63,492 bases of DNA, from positions 1 to 63,492 of the forward strand of contig NZ_AUDW01000017.1 in the NCBI RefSeq assembly GCF_000425665.1, read 5' to 3'. The number at the start of each line of letters is the position of its first letter. Position 1 is the stretch's first letter. The translations under genes were made by a program, and so were the position numbers. The DNA comes from Gemella cuniculi DSM 15828. GTDB taxonomy: Bacteria > Bacillota > Bacilli > Staphylococcales > Gemellaceae. This document shows, in pieces, positions 26,193 to 35,107 of the stretch. The notes beneath the pieces were generated by a model that did not search any database, was not told where the DNA came from, and saw only the letters and a list, made by a program, of their open reading frames with translations.

Positions 26193-28162
26193 TGGGCTTC
26201 TTTAATAAAAAAATCAAAAGAAGAGTTTTTACGTCAATAAGGGTAAAGTTTGTGATAGTATATGTTCTTGTAAATATAATAGCCCTACAGTTAATAGGGT
26301 TATTTTTTACAACGCAATTAAGAAATACTAATATCAATACCTTTGAACAAAATATAATAGAGCAAGAGAAGGTACTAAATTATCATATTAGAGAAGAATT
26401 AGATAAAGATACTAATGGCTTACAAGAAAATACACAAAATACAACAGTGGATTCTTTGGAGTCAGGAAACAGTGGGACTAATGGGACTAGAGAAGTAACA
26501 TCCGAAAATTCGACCTCAAAGGTAACGGATTCTAAAGGTAGGATTGCTAAACTTGTAAGTGAATTTAATATTCAAAAACTGTTGTTAGTAAGTGTAATTG
26601 ACAACAATTCAAAAGTTCTAGCGGCTTCTTCTAAAAATGGAAGTGATGATTACTTGGCAAAAAGATCTTTTGATCCGTTGGTAAGTCAAGTTTTGAAAAC
26701 AGGAGAAAGTGCTAAAAAAATTCAAAATAACGCAGACTCTAACAAACGTGTTTGGATTTATGTTAGTCCTATAAAGAAAGATAATGAAGTAATAGGTGTT
26801 ATTTCTTTAATGGCAGATATAGAGAGCGTTTATCAGGAAGTAAATAGTATTACAAAAATATTTATTGTAGGAACGATTCTTTCTATACTAATAACAACCA
26901 TTATCGGTTTTATTGCCTCAAAAACAGTAACAAGTTCTATTGAAAAAATGAATACCCAAGTTAAAACAATGGCTTCGGGAAATTATGGAACTGTGGTAGG
27001 GATAGATACTAACGATGAAATAGGCGATCTTGCCAAGGTGTTTAATAAAATATCGAAAAGAATAAAAGAAGAGCAAGATGTAACAGAAACAGAGCGAAGA
27101 AAATTGGCGACTATTATTGAAAGTATGATGGATGGAATAATTACGACAGATAATAATGGGAAAATTATTCTAATAAATACAAGTGCAGAGGATATGATTG
27201 GAGCACGTGATGATGAAATTTTTATAGGAAAAGATGCATTAAAAATTTTAAATATTACAGAGTACAATCATATTGGAGAGATAATAGAAGCAGAGGACAG
27301 CTTATTAGTTAATATTTCTAAAGATGATGAGAGTCTACTGCTTCGTGCGGAGTTTTCTAAAGTAGTTAAAGAGGAAAAAGAAGACTTGATGCAGATGTCA
27401 ACTGAGTTAGAAGGTTATATTATAGTTTTATATGATGTAACAGATCAAGAACGTCAAGAAAAAGAAAGAAGAGAATTTGTATCTACAGTTTCTCATGAAC
27501 TTCGTACTCCTCTTACAACTATGAATAGTTATATTGAAGCATTAGAAGAAGGTGTCATAAATGATAAAAAATTAGCACCTGAGTTTATTGATACTATTCA
27601 TAAAGAAACTAATCGTATGATAAGAATGGTAAATGAACTTATGCAGCTTGGAAAAATGGATATAAAAGAAGAGCATTATGAAAAAGAATTTATTGATATT
27701 AATAAACTTATTGAGAGAATTGCAAATAGGTTCGAGTTAACTCACCCTGAAAAAAACTTTATAAAACATATTCCTAAAACTCCGATTTTTGTTGAGGGGG
27801 ATCAAGATAAGTTAACTCAGGTATTTGATAATATTATGAATAATGCGGTAAAATATTCTCCAAACGGAAAAAATATTACAATAAGAGTAAGGCAAAATTA
27901 TAATCACAATAGGGTGAGTATTTCTATAAAAGATGAAGGTGTGGGAATCCCGCTTGTTCATATTGATAAAATTTTCAATAGATTTTATCGAGTGGATAAA
28001 AGTAGACAAAGAAGCATGGGAGGTACTGGACTTGGTCTTGCACTTGCGAAAACTATTGTCGATGCGCATAAAGGGCGTATTTGGGCTCAAAGTAGAGAAG
28101 GATATGGAAGTATTATATTTGTAACACTACCGTGTGAAAAAATAGAAGATGAATGGCTATAG
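26192..28162 (+). CDS. walK: Sensor histidine kinase WalK (YycG/VicK)
   Basis: 656 residues. TM1 about 22-42, an extracellular Cache/PAS-like domain to about 220, TM2 about 221-243, HAMP to about 298, cytosolic PAS domain about 305-420, HisKA with the phospho-accepting His435 in VSHELRTPL, and HATPase_c with N-box DNIMNNAVKYS, DEGVGIP and GGTGLGLALA. It is the two-TM form of staphylococci and bacilli rather than the one-TM streptococcal VicK. The extracellular part carries an Asn/Thr/Ser/Gly-rich low-complexity insert near residues 77-115. It phosphorylates WalR; YycH and YycI, encoded next, modulate it through membrane contacts. Confidence 0.95.
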   Translation: MGFFNKKIKRRVFTSIRVKFVIVYVLVNIIALQLIGLFFTTQLRNTNINTFEQNIIEQEKVLNYHIREELDKDTNGLQENTQNTTVDSLESGNSGTNGTREVTSENSTSKVTDSKGRIAKLVSEFNIQKLLLVSVIDNNSKVLAASSKNGSDDYLAKRSFDPLVSQVLKTGESAKKIQNNADSNKRVWIYVSPIKKDNEVIGVISLMADIESVYQEVNSITKIFIVGTILSILITTIIGFIASKTVTSSIEKMNTQVKTMASGNYGTVVGIDTNDEIGDLAKVFNKISKRIKEEQDVTETERRKLATIIESMMDGIITTDNNGKIILINTSAEDMIGARDDEIFIGKDALKILNITEYNHIGEIIEAEDSLLVNISKDDESLLLRAEFSKVVKEEKEDLMQMSTELEGYIIVLYDVTDQERQEKERREFVSTVSHELRTPLTTMNSYIEALEEGVINDKKLAPEFIDTIHKETNRMIRMVNELMQLGKMDIKEEHYEKEFIDINKLIERIANRFELTHPEKNFIKHIPKTPIFVEGDQDKLTQVFDNIMNNAVKYSPNGKNITIRVRQNYNHNRVSISIKDEGVGIPLVHIDKIFNRFYRVDKSRQRSMGGTGLGLALAKTIVDAHKGRIWAQSREGYGSIIFVTLPCEKIEDEWL

Positions 28163-28172
28163 GAGGTTTTTT

Positions 28173-29486
28173 ATGAAAAAAAATAAAAAAGAAACTATAA
28201 AATCCATTATCCTAGTACTGCTTGTAATATCTAGTTTAGTGTTATCCTATATTATTACTACTTATCAACCTGATTATGAAATATTTACAAGAAGATTAGG
28301 GCAGAAAATAACAGTTTCAGGCGACGCTGGATTGTTAAATTTTATGACTCCAGACTCTATGGTGAAAACTGAAGCAGGAGTTAGAGAAGAAGCTATCGTT
28401 CCAAATTCAATTACAAAAGTAGCGACAGTAGAAGCGATAAAAAATAAAAAAGTATTGAAAGATATTTTATTGGAAATTTCTAAAACTGAAAGTACAGAAT
28501 CGAGGATACGTAATAGAAATGTAGAGGAACTAACTTCTAATAATGCAGAAAAATTAACTATAAATTATTCGGTTGCATTGGATTCTGCGTTGGTAAAACC
28601 ACTATTCTTCTCAGAAGAAACCTCTAATGTTAGTTTAGAATTTGATACAATAGTTTTTCTAAAAGATAAACCTAATACTATATATCTATACAAAAAAGAT
28701 GATAAGAATTATTTACAGATAAATTTAAAAGAAAATATTTATGATAAAATTGCAGATAAATTTAATCAAAATAAGCAAGAATATGCAAAATACAGTTTGA
28801 ATAATAAGTTTATTTATCTTAAAGAAAAGATAGATGATAAAAATATTGATGAATATAGTGCAGAAGAAGTGAATCTTACGAAACTTGCTAAGGATATTTT
28901 TGAGAAAAAAGATAATTTGAAAGTAAGTAGTGATAATGAAGTTACAGATGGCTATGCAATACTTAAAGCACAGGGAAGTAGAATTATTTACACTAATCCA
29001 TCCAACGAAGGGGGAAAAGAAGTAGGTGCAACTACAGCGATAACTAATGCAGTAGATTTTTTGGAATTAGGTTATGCTAATGATATAAATTACCAAATTA
29101 CAAATTCTGTTGATGGAATTACTATTTTCCAAGAAACATATAAAGAATCTATTGTTTTCAACAAGGAAGGACATGCTGATATTATTGCTGAAGATAATAG
29201 TAATGGGATATACCGTTTAACCTCTCCTAAAAAAATAACAAAAACTTATCTTTCATCAAGAGAAGTAGGAACTTATGATGTTGAAAGAACGGAGTATGTG
29301 ATTAACTATTTATATAAATATATTAATTTAACAAAGGTTAATGATATAGTTTTAGGATATGAGAAAACTTACAATAAAGATAGAAATAGCTGTAGTTATA
29401 CTCCAACATGGTATATAAAATACAACGATAGATATATTAGTTTTAAAAAATTAAAAGAATCTATAGATAAAGGAGTGCAACTATGA
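28173..29486 (+). CDS. yycH: WalK accessory protein YycH
   Basis: 437 residues from the ATG at 28173, 6 nt behind TAGGAGG; that RBS overlaps the walK stop. One N-terminal membrane helix (about residues 9-29, SIILVLLVISSLVLSYII) and a large extracytoplasmic YycH domain. The position directly after walK and the length agree with the family. In B. subtilis YycH and YycI form a complex with WalK through their membrane helices and restrain it; in S. aureus they activate it, so the sign of its effect here cannot be predicted. Sequence motifs in this family are weak; context carries much of the call. Confidence 0.85.
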   Translation: MKKNKKETIKSIILVLLVISSLVLSYIITTYQPDYEIFTRRLGQKITVSGDAGLLNFMTPDSMVKTEAGVREEAIVPNSITKVATVEAIKNKKVLKDILLEISKTESTESRIRNRNVEELTSNNAEKLTINYSVALDSALVKPLFFSEETSNVSLEFDTIVFLKDKPNTIYLYKKDDKNYLQINLKENIYDKIADKFNQNKQEYAKYSLNNKFIYLKEKIDDKNIDEYSAEEVNLTKLAKDIFEKKDNLKVSSDNEVTDGYAILKAQGSRIIYTNPSNEGGKEVGATTAITNAVDFLELGYANDINYQITNSVDGITIFQETYKESIVFNKEGHADIIAEDNSNGIYRLTSPKKITKTYLSSREVGTYDVERTEYVINYLYKYINLTKVNDIVLGYEKTYNKDRNSCSYTPTWYIKYNDRYISFKKLKESIDKGVQL

Positions 29487-30274
29487 ACTGGGGAAAAATA
29501 AAAACATTGTTTATATATTTGTTTGTAGTGTTAAATATCATACTTCTTATCTTCTATATGCATACAGTTTACAAAAATAAAACGGAGATAGTTCAAGAAA
29601 AAGAAATTATAGAAAAATCTATGAAAAGTGACAATATAACTGTGGAAGAGGGGGCATCTAAAAAAGAAAATCTTGGATATGTGAATGTGACGATTTCTAA
29701 TTTTAATGATCTAAAAAGAGATATTCCGAGTTTGAAATATGAAATAGAAACTGTTGATAAAGCCTCTGTTTTGAAAGTAACATCTGATTATGCAATAACT
29801 AATGTAAATAAAAATAATTACAGAGTAGATTTAGATACTTTTCTGTTAGAAAAATTCAAATCAGGGATAGGTTACGTTTTTTCTAGTTATGATGTAGAGA
29901 AAAAAGAAATAATATATGAGCAAACTATTGACGGGATAAGAGTATTTGATAATAAAAACGCAAGAATAGTTTTTAGTGTTGATAATAATGGTGATATAAA
30001 ATATTTTGAACAAACAGCTGTAGCTAATATAAGAAAAGATAAAAATGAAGTTTTGACAGCGCAGTCGCAAGCAATAAATAGACTTTATCATGAAGATTTA
30101 ATTCCTAAAAACAGTAAAGTGAAAGCAACATTAGGTTATTATACTTATATTTCTCAAACAGAAAACCAAGTATTAATTCCCACTTGGAATATTGAGATAA
30201 ATACTAATGATGGTGACAGCATAAAAAATTATTATGTTGATGCAATAAATTTAAATATATTAAATAGAAGATAA
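29483..30274 (+). CDS. yycI: WalK accessory protein YycI
   Basis: 263 residues, overlapping the yycH stop by four bases (ATGA). N-terminal membrane helix about residues 6-26 (TLFIYLFVVLNIILLIFYM), then an extracytoplasmic domain of YycI type ending NYYVDAINLNILNRR. It is the last gene of this wal operon; walJ, which usually follows, is missing here and lies at 39.2 kb. A terminator follows after about 30 nt. Confidence 0.88.
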   Translation: MNWGKIKTLFIYLFVVLNIILLIFYMHTVYKNKTEIVQEKEIIEKSMKSDNITVEEGASKKENLGYVNVTISNFNDLKRDIPSLKYEIETVDKASVLKVTSDYAITNVNKNNYRVDLDTFLLEKFKSGIGYVFSSYDVEKKEIIYEQTIDGIRVFDNKNARIVFSVDNNGDIKYFEQTAVANIRKDKNEVLTAQSQAINRLYHEDLIPKNSKVKATLGYYTYISQTENQVLIPTWNIEINTNDGDSIKNYYVDAINLNILNRR

Positions 30275-30304
30275 GAAATTAGAAAAAGTATTTAATAGGA
30301 AAAG

Positions 30305-30330
30305 TAAAACTAAGAAGCTTAGTTTTTAAA
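30305..30330 (+). terminator. Terminator of the wal operon
   Basis: AAAACTAAG (30307-30315) / CTTAGTTTT (30319-30327) with a three-base loop and a T tail. Confidence 0.75.
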
Positions 30331-30357
30331 CCTTTGGTTAAAGGTATAAAGAAAAAA

Positions 30358-30440
30358 TAAAAGAGACAGAACAAATTATAATGAATTCTCCATTTTTGTT
30401 TAAGGAAAAAGTCCAATTAGTTTGTTTCTATCTCTTTTTA
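30358..30440 (-). terminator. Terminator of glmS
   Basis: AAAAGAGACAGAACAAATT pairs with AGTTTGTTTCTATCTCTTTT across a long loop; on the minus strand the stem ends in a T-rich tail. Confidence 0.6.
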
Positions 30441-30447
30441 TTATATT

Positions 30448-32250
30448 TTATTCTACTGTAACTGACTTAGCTAAGTTACGTGGTTTATCTACATCAAGAC
30501 CACGTGATGTTGCTGCATAATAAGCAAATAGTTGAGTAACTACAATACTTACAATTGGAGCTAAATCTTCATTGACATTAGGTATAGCATAGTCACCACT
30601 TCTAGCAAGTTTTTCTAATGTAATAATTAGAGTATTTGCACCACGACTTGCAACTTCACTGACATTGCTACGAGTGTTTAAGTCTAATTTAGTATTTGTT
30701 ATTAGTGCTACTACTGGAGTTTTTTCTTCAATAAGTGCAATAGTTCCGTGTTTTAATTCTCCACCAGCAAATCCTTCGGTTTGGATATAAGAAACTTCTT
30801 TTAATTTTAAAGCAGCTTCACAAGCACTGTAGTAATCAATTCCTCTACCAATATAAAAGGCATTTCGTTCAGTGAATAAATCTTTAGCTAAATCTTCGAT
30901 AGTTTTAGTATCATCAAGAATAGATTCGATAGCCGAAGTAATTACTGATAATTCTTGCTCAATATCGAACTTAGGTTTTTTAGAAAGCTGTTTAGCGACT
31001 TCATAGGCCAATATGCTAAGTATAGCAATTTGTGATGTATATGCTTTCGTAGAAGCTACGGCAATTTCAACTCCTGCATGAAGTAATAATGTATAATCGC
31101 ATTCACGTGATAAAGTTGAAGCATCAACATTGGTAAGTACTAAAAATTTATAATCAGTATTTACGCTTCTAAGTTTTGTTAAAACTGCACGAAGATCCGC
31201 AGTTTCTCCTGATTGTGATAAGAAGATAAACATAGGTTTTTTAGATAGAAGTGGCACATTGTACGCAAATTCAGATGCTAAATGAACTTCTGTAGGAATA
31301 CCAGCCCATTTTTCAAAATAATTTCTACCAACTAATCCAGCGTTATAACTAGTTCCACAGCCGATTATGTATAATCTATCTGCATCTTTAACATGATTAA
31401 TAATTTCGTTGTCAATATTAATATCATGACCATTGAAGTAATGCGAAATAATGTTACGCATTGCACCAACTTGTTCGTTAATTTCCTTAATCATATAATG
31501 TTTATGTATACCTTTATCGATTTCTCCTGCATTTAAATTAGTAGAAAAAGCTTCACGCTCTACGCTATTTCCTTCTTTATCCTCAATAGTTACACTATCT
31601 TTTTTTACGATAACAATTTCGCCATCGTTAATCTCTAAGAAATTGTTAGTGTATTTAATCATAGCAAGAGCATCACTACCGACATAATTTTTATTATTTT
31701 CTCCAAGCCCAATTAATAATGGACTTTTATTTTTTGCTACGTACAAAGTATCTTTGTCTTCTACATCAATTAAACAAAGTGCATAAGAACCTTGAAGTTT
31801 AGAAATAGCTTTTTTGAATGCGTCTTTAGTAGAAAGACCACGTTCGCTATAAATTTGAACTAATTGAACAATAACCTCAGTATCTGTTTCTGATATAAGT
31901 TCTACATCTTTAAAAAATCTATCTTTTAATTCTTGGAAATTTTCAATAACACCATTATGAACTAAGATAAAACGTTTGTTGAAACTTTGATGAGGATGAG
32001 AGTTAGTGACATTTACCCCACCGTGAGTAGCCCAACGTGTATGACCAATCCCAATTTCCAAATGAAGATCACCTGGAGTAAGGTCTTCAAGATTTTTAAT
32101 ACGTCCAACAGCTTTAATAACTTTTGCCTCGTCATCAACAATTCCGGCAATTCCCGCAGAGTCATAACCACGATATTCAAGACTGCTAAGTCCATCAATT
32201 AAAAATCTAACCCCATTAGCTTCTCCAACAAATCCTACAATTCCACACAT
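30448..32250 (-). CDS. glmS: Glutamine--fructose-6-phosphate aminotransferase (isomerizing)
   Basis: Makes glucosamine-6-phosphate from fructose-6-phosphate and glutamine, the first step of amino-sugar synthesis for peptidoglycan. 600 residues, the normal length. N-terminal glutaminase domain with Cys2 exposed after Met removal (MCGIVGF) and RGYDSAG, GHTRWATHGG and SETDTEV motifs. Two SIS sugar-isomerase domains follow (GCGTSYNA, LSQSGETADLRA, GRGIDYYSACEAALKLKE), and the C-terminus ends RGLDVDKPRNLAKSVTVE as in all GlmS. Expression is controlled by the glmS ribozyme found about 300 nt upstream. GCGAGGAA precedes the ATG. Confidence 0.97.
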   Translation of the reverse strand: MCGIVGFVGEANGVRFLIDGLSSLEYRGYDSAGIAGIVDDEAKVIKAVGRIKNLEDLTPGDLHLEIGIGHTRWATHGGVNVTNSHPHQSFNKRFILVHNGVIENFQELKDRFFKDVELISETDTEVIVQLVQIYSERGLSTKDAFKKAISKLQGSYALCLIDVEDKDTLYVAKNKSPLLIGLGENNKNYVGSDALAMIKYTNNFLEINDGEIVIVKKDSVTIEDKEGNSVEREAFSTNLNAGEIDKGIHKHYMIKEINEQVGAMRNIISHYFNGHDINIDNEIINHVKDADRLYIIGCGTSYNAGLVGRNYFEKWAGIPTEVHLASEFAYNVPLLSKKPMFIFLSQSGETADLRAVLTKLRSVNTDYKFLVLTNVDASTLSRECDYTLLLHAGVEIAVASTKAYTSQIAILSILAYEVAKQLSKKPKFDIEQELSVITSAIESILDDTKTIEDLAKDLFTERNAFYIGRGIDYYSACEAALKLKEVSYIQTEGFAGGELKHGTIALIEEKTPVVALITNTKLDLNTRSNVSEVASRGANTLIITLEKLARSGDYAIPNVNEDLAPIVSIVVTQLFAYYAATSRGLDVDKPRNLAKSVTVE

Positions 32251-32544
32251 ATTTTAAATTCCTCGCTTTTTCTTACTTTATTTTATTTAAGGTGAAATAT
32301 AAAAATTACTATAAATATAAGTGTTAATTATATTTTCATTTATAAGAATAGTGCCTCATCTTTAGTCTTAATATTAGCTGCTATGAACAGGGTAATAATA
32401 TGCATAACACAAGACTGATCACACAATTCAGATTTAATTTTTTGTATAAATCAATTCACCACTAAAGAGATAATAATGATTTTGTAGAATAATTAATTAG
32501 AATTTTAGTGTTAAATTTTTTTAGAAATTTTAATATGGAAAACT

Positions 32545-32711
32545 CCTAAGTTTAGTTTTCAATTATATATTTCAACTAAAAATTCTAATTTTCTTTTGTA
32601 CATTATTTAACGAAACTCTTTAAATTCCGAAAAAGCATCCGCCGAATTTTCGATAACTTTTTTCCTCGTCAACTAAATTCACTTTAATCTTTAGAACTTA
32701 GTTCGGGCGCT
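32545..32711 (-). ncRNA. glmS ribozyme/riboswitch
   Basis: Read on the minus strand, the conserved cleavage core AGCGCCCGAAC is present; the scissile bond lies between A (32711) and G (32710). It is followed by TAGTTGACGAGG, then TTATCGAAAATTCGGCGGATG, the hallmark glmS-ribozyme strings in the right order and spacing, then the P3/P4 region to about 32545. When glucosamine-6-phosphate binds, the RNA cuts itself and the 5'-hydroxyl glmS mRNA is degraded. The 3' boundary is approximate. About 295 nt of AT-rich leader then separates it from the glmS start codon. Confidence 0.93.
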
Positions 32712-32751
32712 ATAATTATAAAGAACATACCTCCTAAACATATTCTATAAC

Positions 32752-32780
32752 ATTATACTAAATGAAAAGACTTATGTAAA
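32752..32780 (-). promoter_or_regulatory. glmS promoter
   Basis: On the minus strand: TTTACA (32780-32775), 17-bp spacer, TATAAT (32757-32752). Transcription would start near 32745, about 35 nt before the ribozyme cleavage site, as expected for this class of RNA. Confidence 0.8.
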
Positions 32781-32911
32781 TTAATTTGATGTTTACTTAG
32801 TATAAAAAAGCATTAAATTTTTTAAAAATAAGAATAAAAAATGTTATTTTAAATTGTGAAATAAAGGCTAAGGGATAAACTTAAAATAGTTTTTATTAAC
32901 TGTTTTTATTG

Positions 32912-32952
32912 GAAAAAGAGACCCAAGAATACTTAAAAATTCTTGGGTTTCT
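32912..32952 (-). terminator. Terminator of the lipoprotein gene
   Basis: ACCCAAGAAT / ATTCTTGGGT perfect 10-bp stem; on the minus strand it is followed by CTCTTTTTCC. Confidence 0.85.
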
Positions 32953-32979
32953 TAAATAAACTATTACAAATAGTATTAT

Positions 32980-33768
32980 CTATTTTACTTCTTTAGCATT
33001 TTTCGCTTCATCAGGAAGTGTGATTTCACTTACTTTATTAACGTTAGAGTAAGTAATATTTTGTGTCATTTTCATGGTGTTGTTTGATGAGTTTTTAGCA
33101 GTTAGTTCCATTGTTGTTTCGTTGCTTATAGGTGTGAAGTCATTTTTCTTTACAACGTATTTAATAGAAACGTTTTTGAATTCTACATTATTAAGTATAG
33201 AATTAGCTTGTGCACCTGAACCAGATGATTTAAGGACAGCTGATATAAGATCTTTAAATTGCTCACCACTTCCAGAATATGTAAGAACATAATTACCATT
33301 TTCTTCAGTTATTTTGAAATCTTTTGCAACTTTTTTGTAGAAGTTTAAAATTTCATCAGAACTTGCAAGTTTCTTCATATTCTCGAATTGTGCAGTAATA
33401 GTGGCACTGGTATTTTTTATCCATTGATTTTGTCCAGTAGCTTTAATATAAGCTGCACCATCTTTAAGATACATTTCTACATTTTGTGTTTGATTTTGAT
33501 TTTTTAATTCTGTAGTTGTATGCATAGCTAGAGGTTCTATTATTAAAGAACCAGAAAGTTTAGTTTCGATTTTACGAGTTTGTTCTCCAGAGATCATTTC
33601 AGTAACACTGTTAGATGTAAACTCTGTGCTTTTCATGTTTTTAGAAGCCTCAGTTGATTTAGTAAGTGCTTCTTCTGCAGTTATTGATTTATTACCACAC
33701 GCACTAAGTGCAATAGTAAGCAATAACGTAGTGATAATTAAAATACTTTTTTTCATAAATTTAATCAT
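32980..33768 (-). CDS. Lipoprotein of the DUF6612/LppX-like type
   Basis: 262 residues from the ATG at 33768, 6 nt behind AGGAGA; in-frame codons further upstream have no RBS. Signal peptide with lipobox ALSAC, then a domain of alternating beta-strands: amphipathic helix EALTKSTEASKNMKS, then MYLKDGAAYIKATGQNQW and a final ITLPDEAKNAKEV. This matches Gram-positive lipoproteins of the DUF6612 kind and the LolA-like half-barrel of LppX/LprG, which bind lipids. The function here is not known. Single-gene transcript with its own terminator. Confidence 0.75.
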   Translation of the reverse strand: MIKFMKKSILIITTLLLTIALSACGNKSITAEEALTKSTEASKNMKSTEFTSNSVTEMISGEQTRKIETKLSGSLIIEPLAMHTTTELKNQNQTQNVEMYLKDGAAYIKATGQNQWIKNTSATITAQFENMKKLASSDEILNFYKKVAKDFKITEENGNYVLTYSGSGEQFKDLISAVLKSSGSGAQANSILNNVEFKNVSIKYVVKKNDFTPISNETTMELTAKNSSNNTMKMTQNITYSNVNKVSEITLPDEAKNAKEVK

Positions 33769-34008
33769 GATAGTTCTCCTTAATATAATTTTATTTGATT
33801 GTATTGTAACATAAAATAAATTTAATTTCCACAATAAACATATTAAAAAAATAAATATATAGCTTGAAAATCTAAGAAAATAATAAGTTTTTTTTCAAAT
33901 ATTATAATATAATTTTGTTTGTTAAAATGTAGAAATGTTTAGTAGAAACAGGAATTGATTGTTAAATTTTTTTGAGAATAATAACAGAAGAAAAAATTTA
34001 AATTTTTA

Positions 34009-34071
34009 TTGACTTATATCAATAATGGATATATAATTATATCAAAGATAGATATATCAATAATGGATATA
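34009..34071 (+). promoter_or_regulatory. PadR-operon promoter with two identical operators
   Basis: TTGACT (34009-34014) and TATAAT (34032-34037) with a 17-bp spacer. The 19-mer TATATCAATAATGGATATA occupies the spacer exactly (34015-34033) and recurs identically at 34053-34071. Each copy is an inverted repeat, TATATC-N7-GATATA, and the two centres are 38 bp apart. A repressor bound to both would cover the -35/-10 region and the start site. PadR proteins bind ATATC/GATAT-rich palindromes, and the first gene downstream encodes one, so autoregulation is likely. Confidence 0.75.
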
Positions 34072-34122
34072 GATATTGAATATCTCTTATTTAAGTAAAG
34101 AAGATGAGAAAGGAATGATAAT

Positions 34123-34449
34123 GTGGCAAAAGCTAGTCCTTATGAGACAGGTGAACTTACAGATAGTATATTTTTTACGCTTTTGGTTCTGACAAAACCT
34201 GTTCATGGGTATATGATAATGCAAAAAGTATCTGAAATAACAAACGGTTTTGTCATTATAGGGCCAGCTACGATGTATACAACTCTAGGGAAAATGGTTG
34301 GTGTAGGTTGGATAGAAGAACGCAATGTGGATTCTTCTAAAAAAGAGTATCATACCACTCCTAAAGGTTTGGAGATTTTAAGAAAGAATTTTCAACAAAG
34401 AAAGTTTCTTTTAAATGCAGCTAATGATTTTTTAAGGGAGGAGTTATAA
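34123..34449 (+). CDS. PadR-family transcriptional regulator
   Basis: 108 residues from a GTG start behind GAAAGGAA. Winged helix of the PadR type: LTDSIFFTLLVLTKPVHGYMIMQKV, PATMYTTLGKMVGVGWIEE and KKEYHTTPKGLEILR. Short PadR proteins with only the N-terminal domain act as dimeric repressors of neighbouring multidrug or ABC exporter genes. Two identical palindromes overlap its own promoter. Its stop overlaps the next start by one base (TAATG). Confidence 0.9.
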   Translation: MAKASPYETGELTDSIFFTLLVLTKPVHGYMIMQKVSEITNGFVIIGPATMYTTLGKMVGVGWIEERNVDSSKKEYHTTPKGLEILRKNFQQRKFLLNAANDFLREEL

Positions 34450-34970
34450 TGGCTAAATACAAAATAGTGCATTCGTTCACCTTGAGAAATAAATATTTTC
34501 TAAAAAGATTAGAAAAGTATAGCGAAGAGGGATGGCACTTTAACAAATGGTTATTATTTTTTATTTTGTTGAAACGTGGTGAACCGAAGAAATATAAATA
34601 TTCTTTAGTTTATGATAAGAAATTTAGTAAAGATCGAAAGATTTTCTATGAAACGGCAGGTTGGAAAGTTGTTAGGAATAGTTTTTTCTGGCAAATTCTA
34701 AGAGGAGAACCTAATGCAGTAGAACTTTATACGGATAATCTTAGTGAAGAAGAGATGTGGAAATATCGTATAAGATTTACAGGTATTTTATTTTTATTTT
34801 TTACAATTATTGATTTGTTTTTATTAATCTTTAGCACAAGAATTAAAAATAATATATTGGAATTTTTATGTGGAGGATTTTTTGGAGCGACAGTAGGCTT
34901 TATCATAATAAATATTTACTTCTACATTAAATATAATATTGTGAAAAAGAGGAGGAGTGAATATGAGTAA
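34449..34970 (+). CDS. DUF2812 membrane protein
   Basis: 173 residues. An N-terminal DUF2812 domain (HSFTLRNKYFLKRLEKYSEEGWHF and KYKYSLVYD, GWKVVR) is followed by two membrane helices at about 114-135 and 140-160 and a basic C-terminus. DUF2812 proteins are regularly encoded beside PadR regulators and may modulate them, but the mechanism is not settled as far as I know. Translationally coupled to the PadR gene; RBS GGGAGGA lies inside the end of padR. Confidence 0.8.
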   Translation: MAKYKIVHSFTLRNKYFLKRLEKYSEEGWHFNKWLLFFILLKRGEPKKYKYSLVYDKKFSKDRKIFYETAGWKVVRNSFFWQILRGEPNAVELYTDNLSEEEMWKYRIRFTGILFLFFTIIDLFLLIFSTRIKNNILEFLCGGFFGATVGFIIINIYFYIKYNIVKKRRSEYE

Positions 34971-35107
34971 ATAAATATATTCCGATTTATGTAAGTTATG
35001 ATAAAGTAGCAAAAATATAGTTTTGTTGAACGATAAAGGTGTCTAGTAAGAATTATTCGTAAGTTGTTATTTGAAATCTTAATGGACAGAATATAAGGAG
35101 GACAATT

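Noticed and set aside
27812-28090. Minus-strand frame inside walK
   Set aside because: Lies antisense to the conserved HATPase domain of walK; no independent support.
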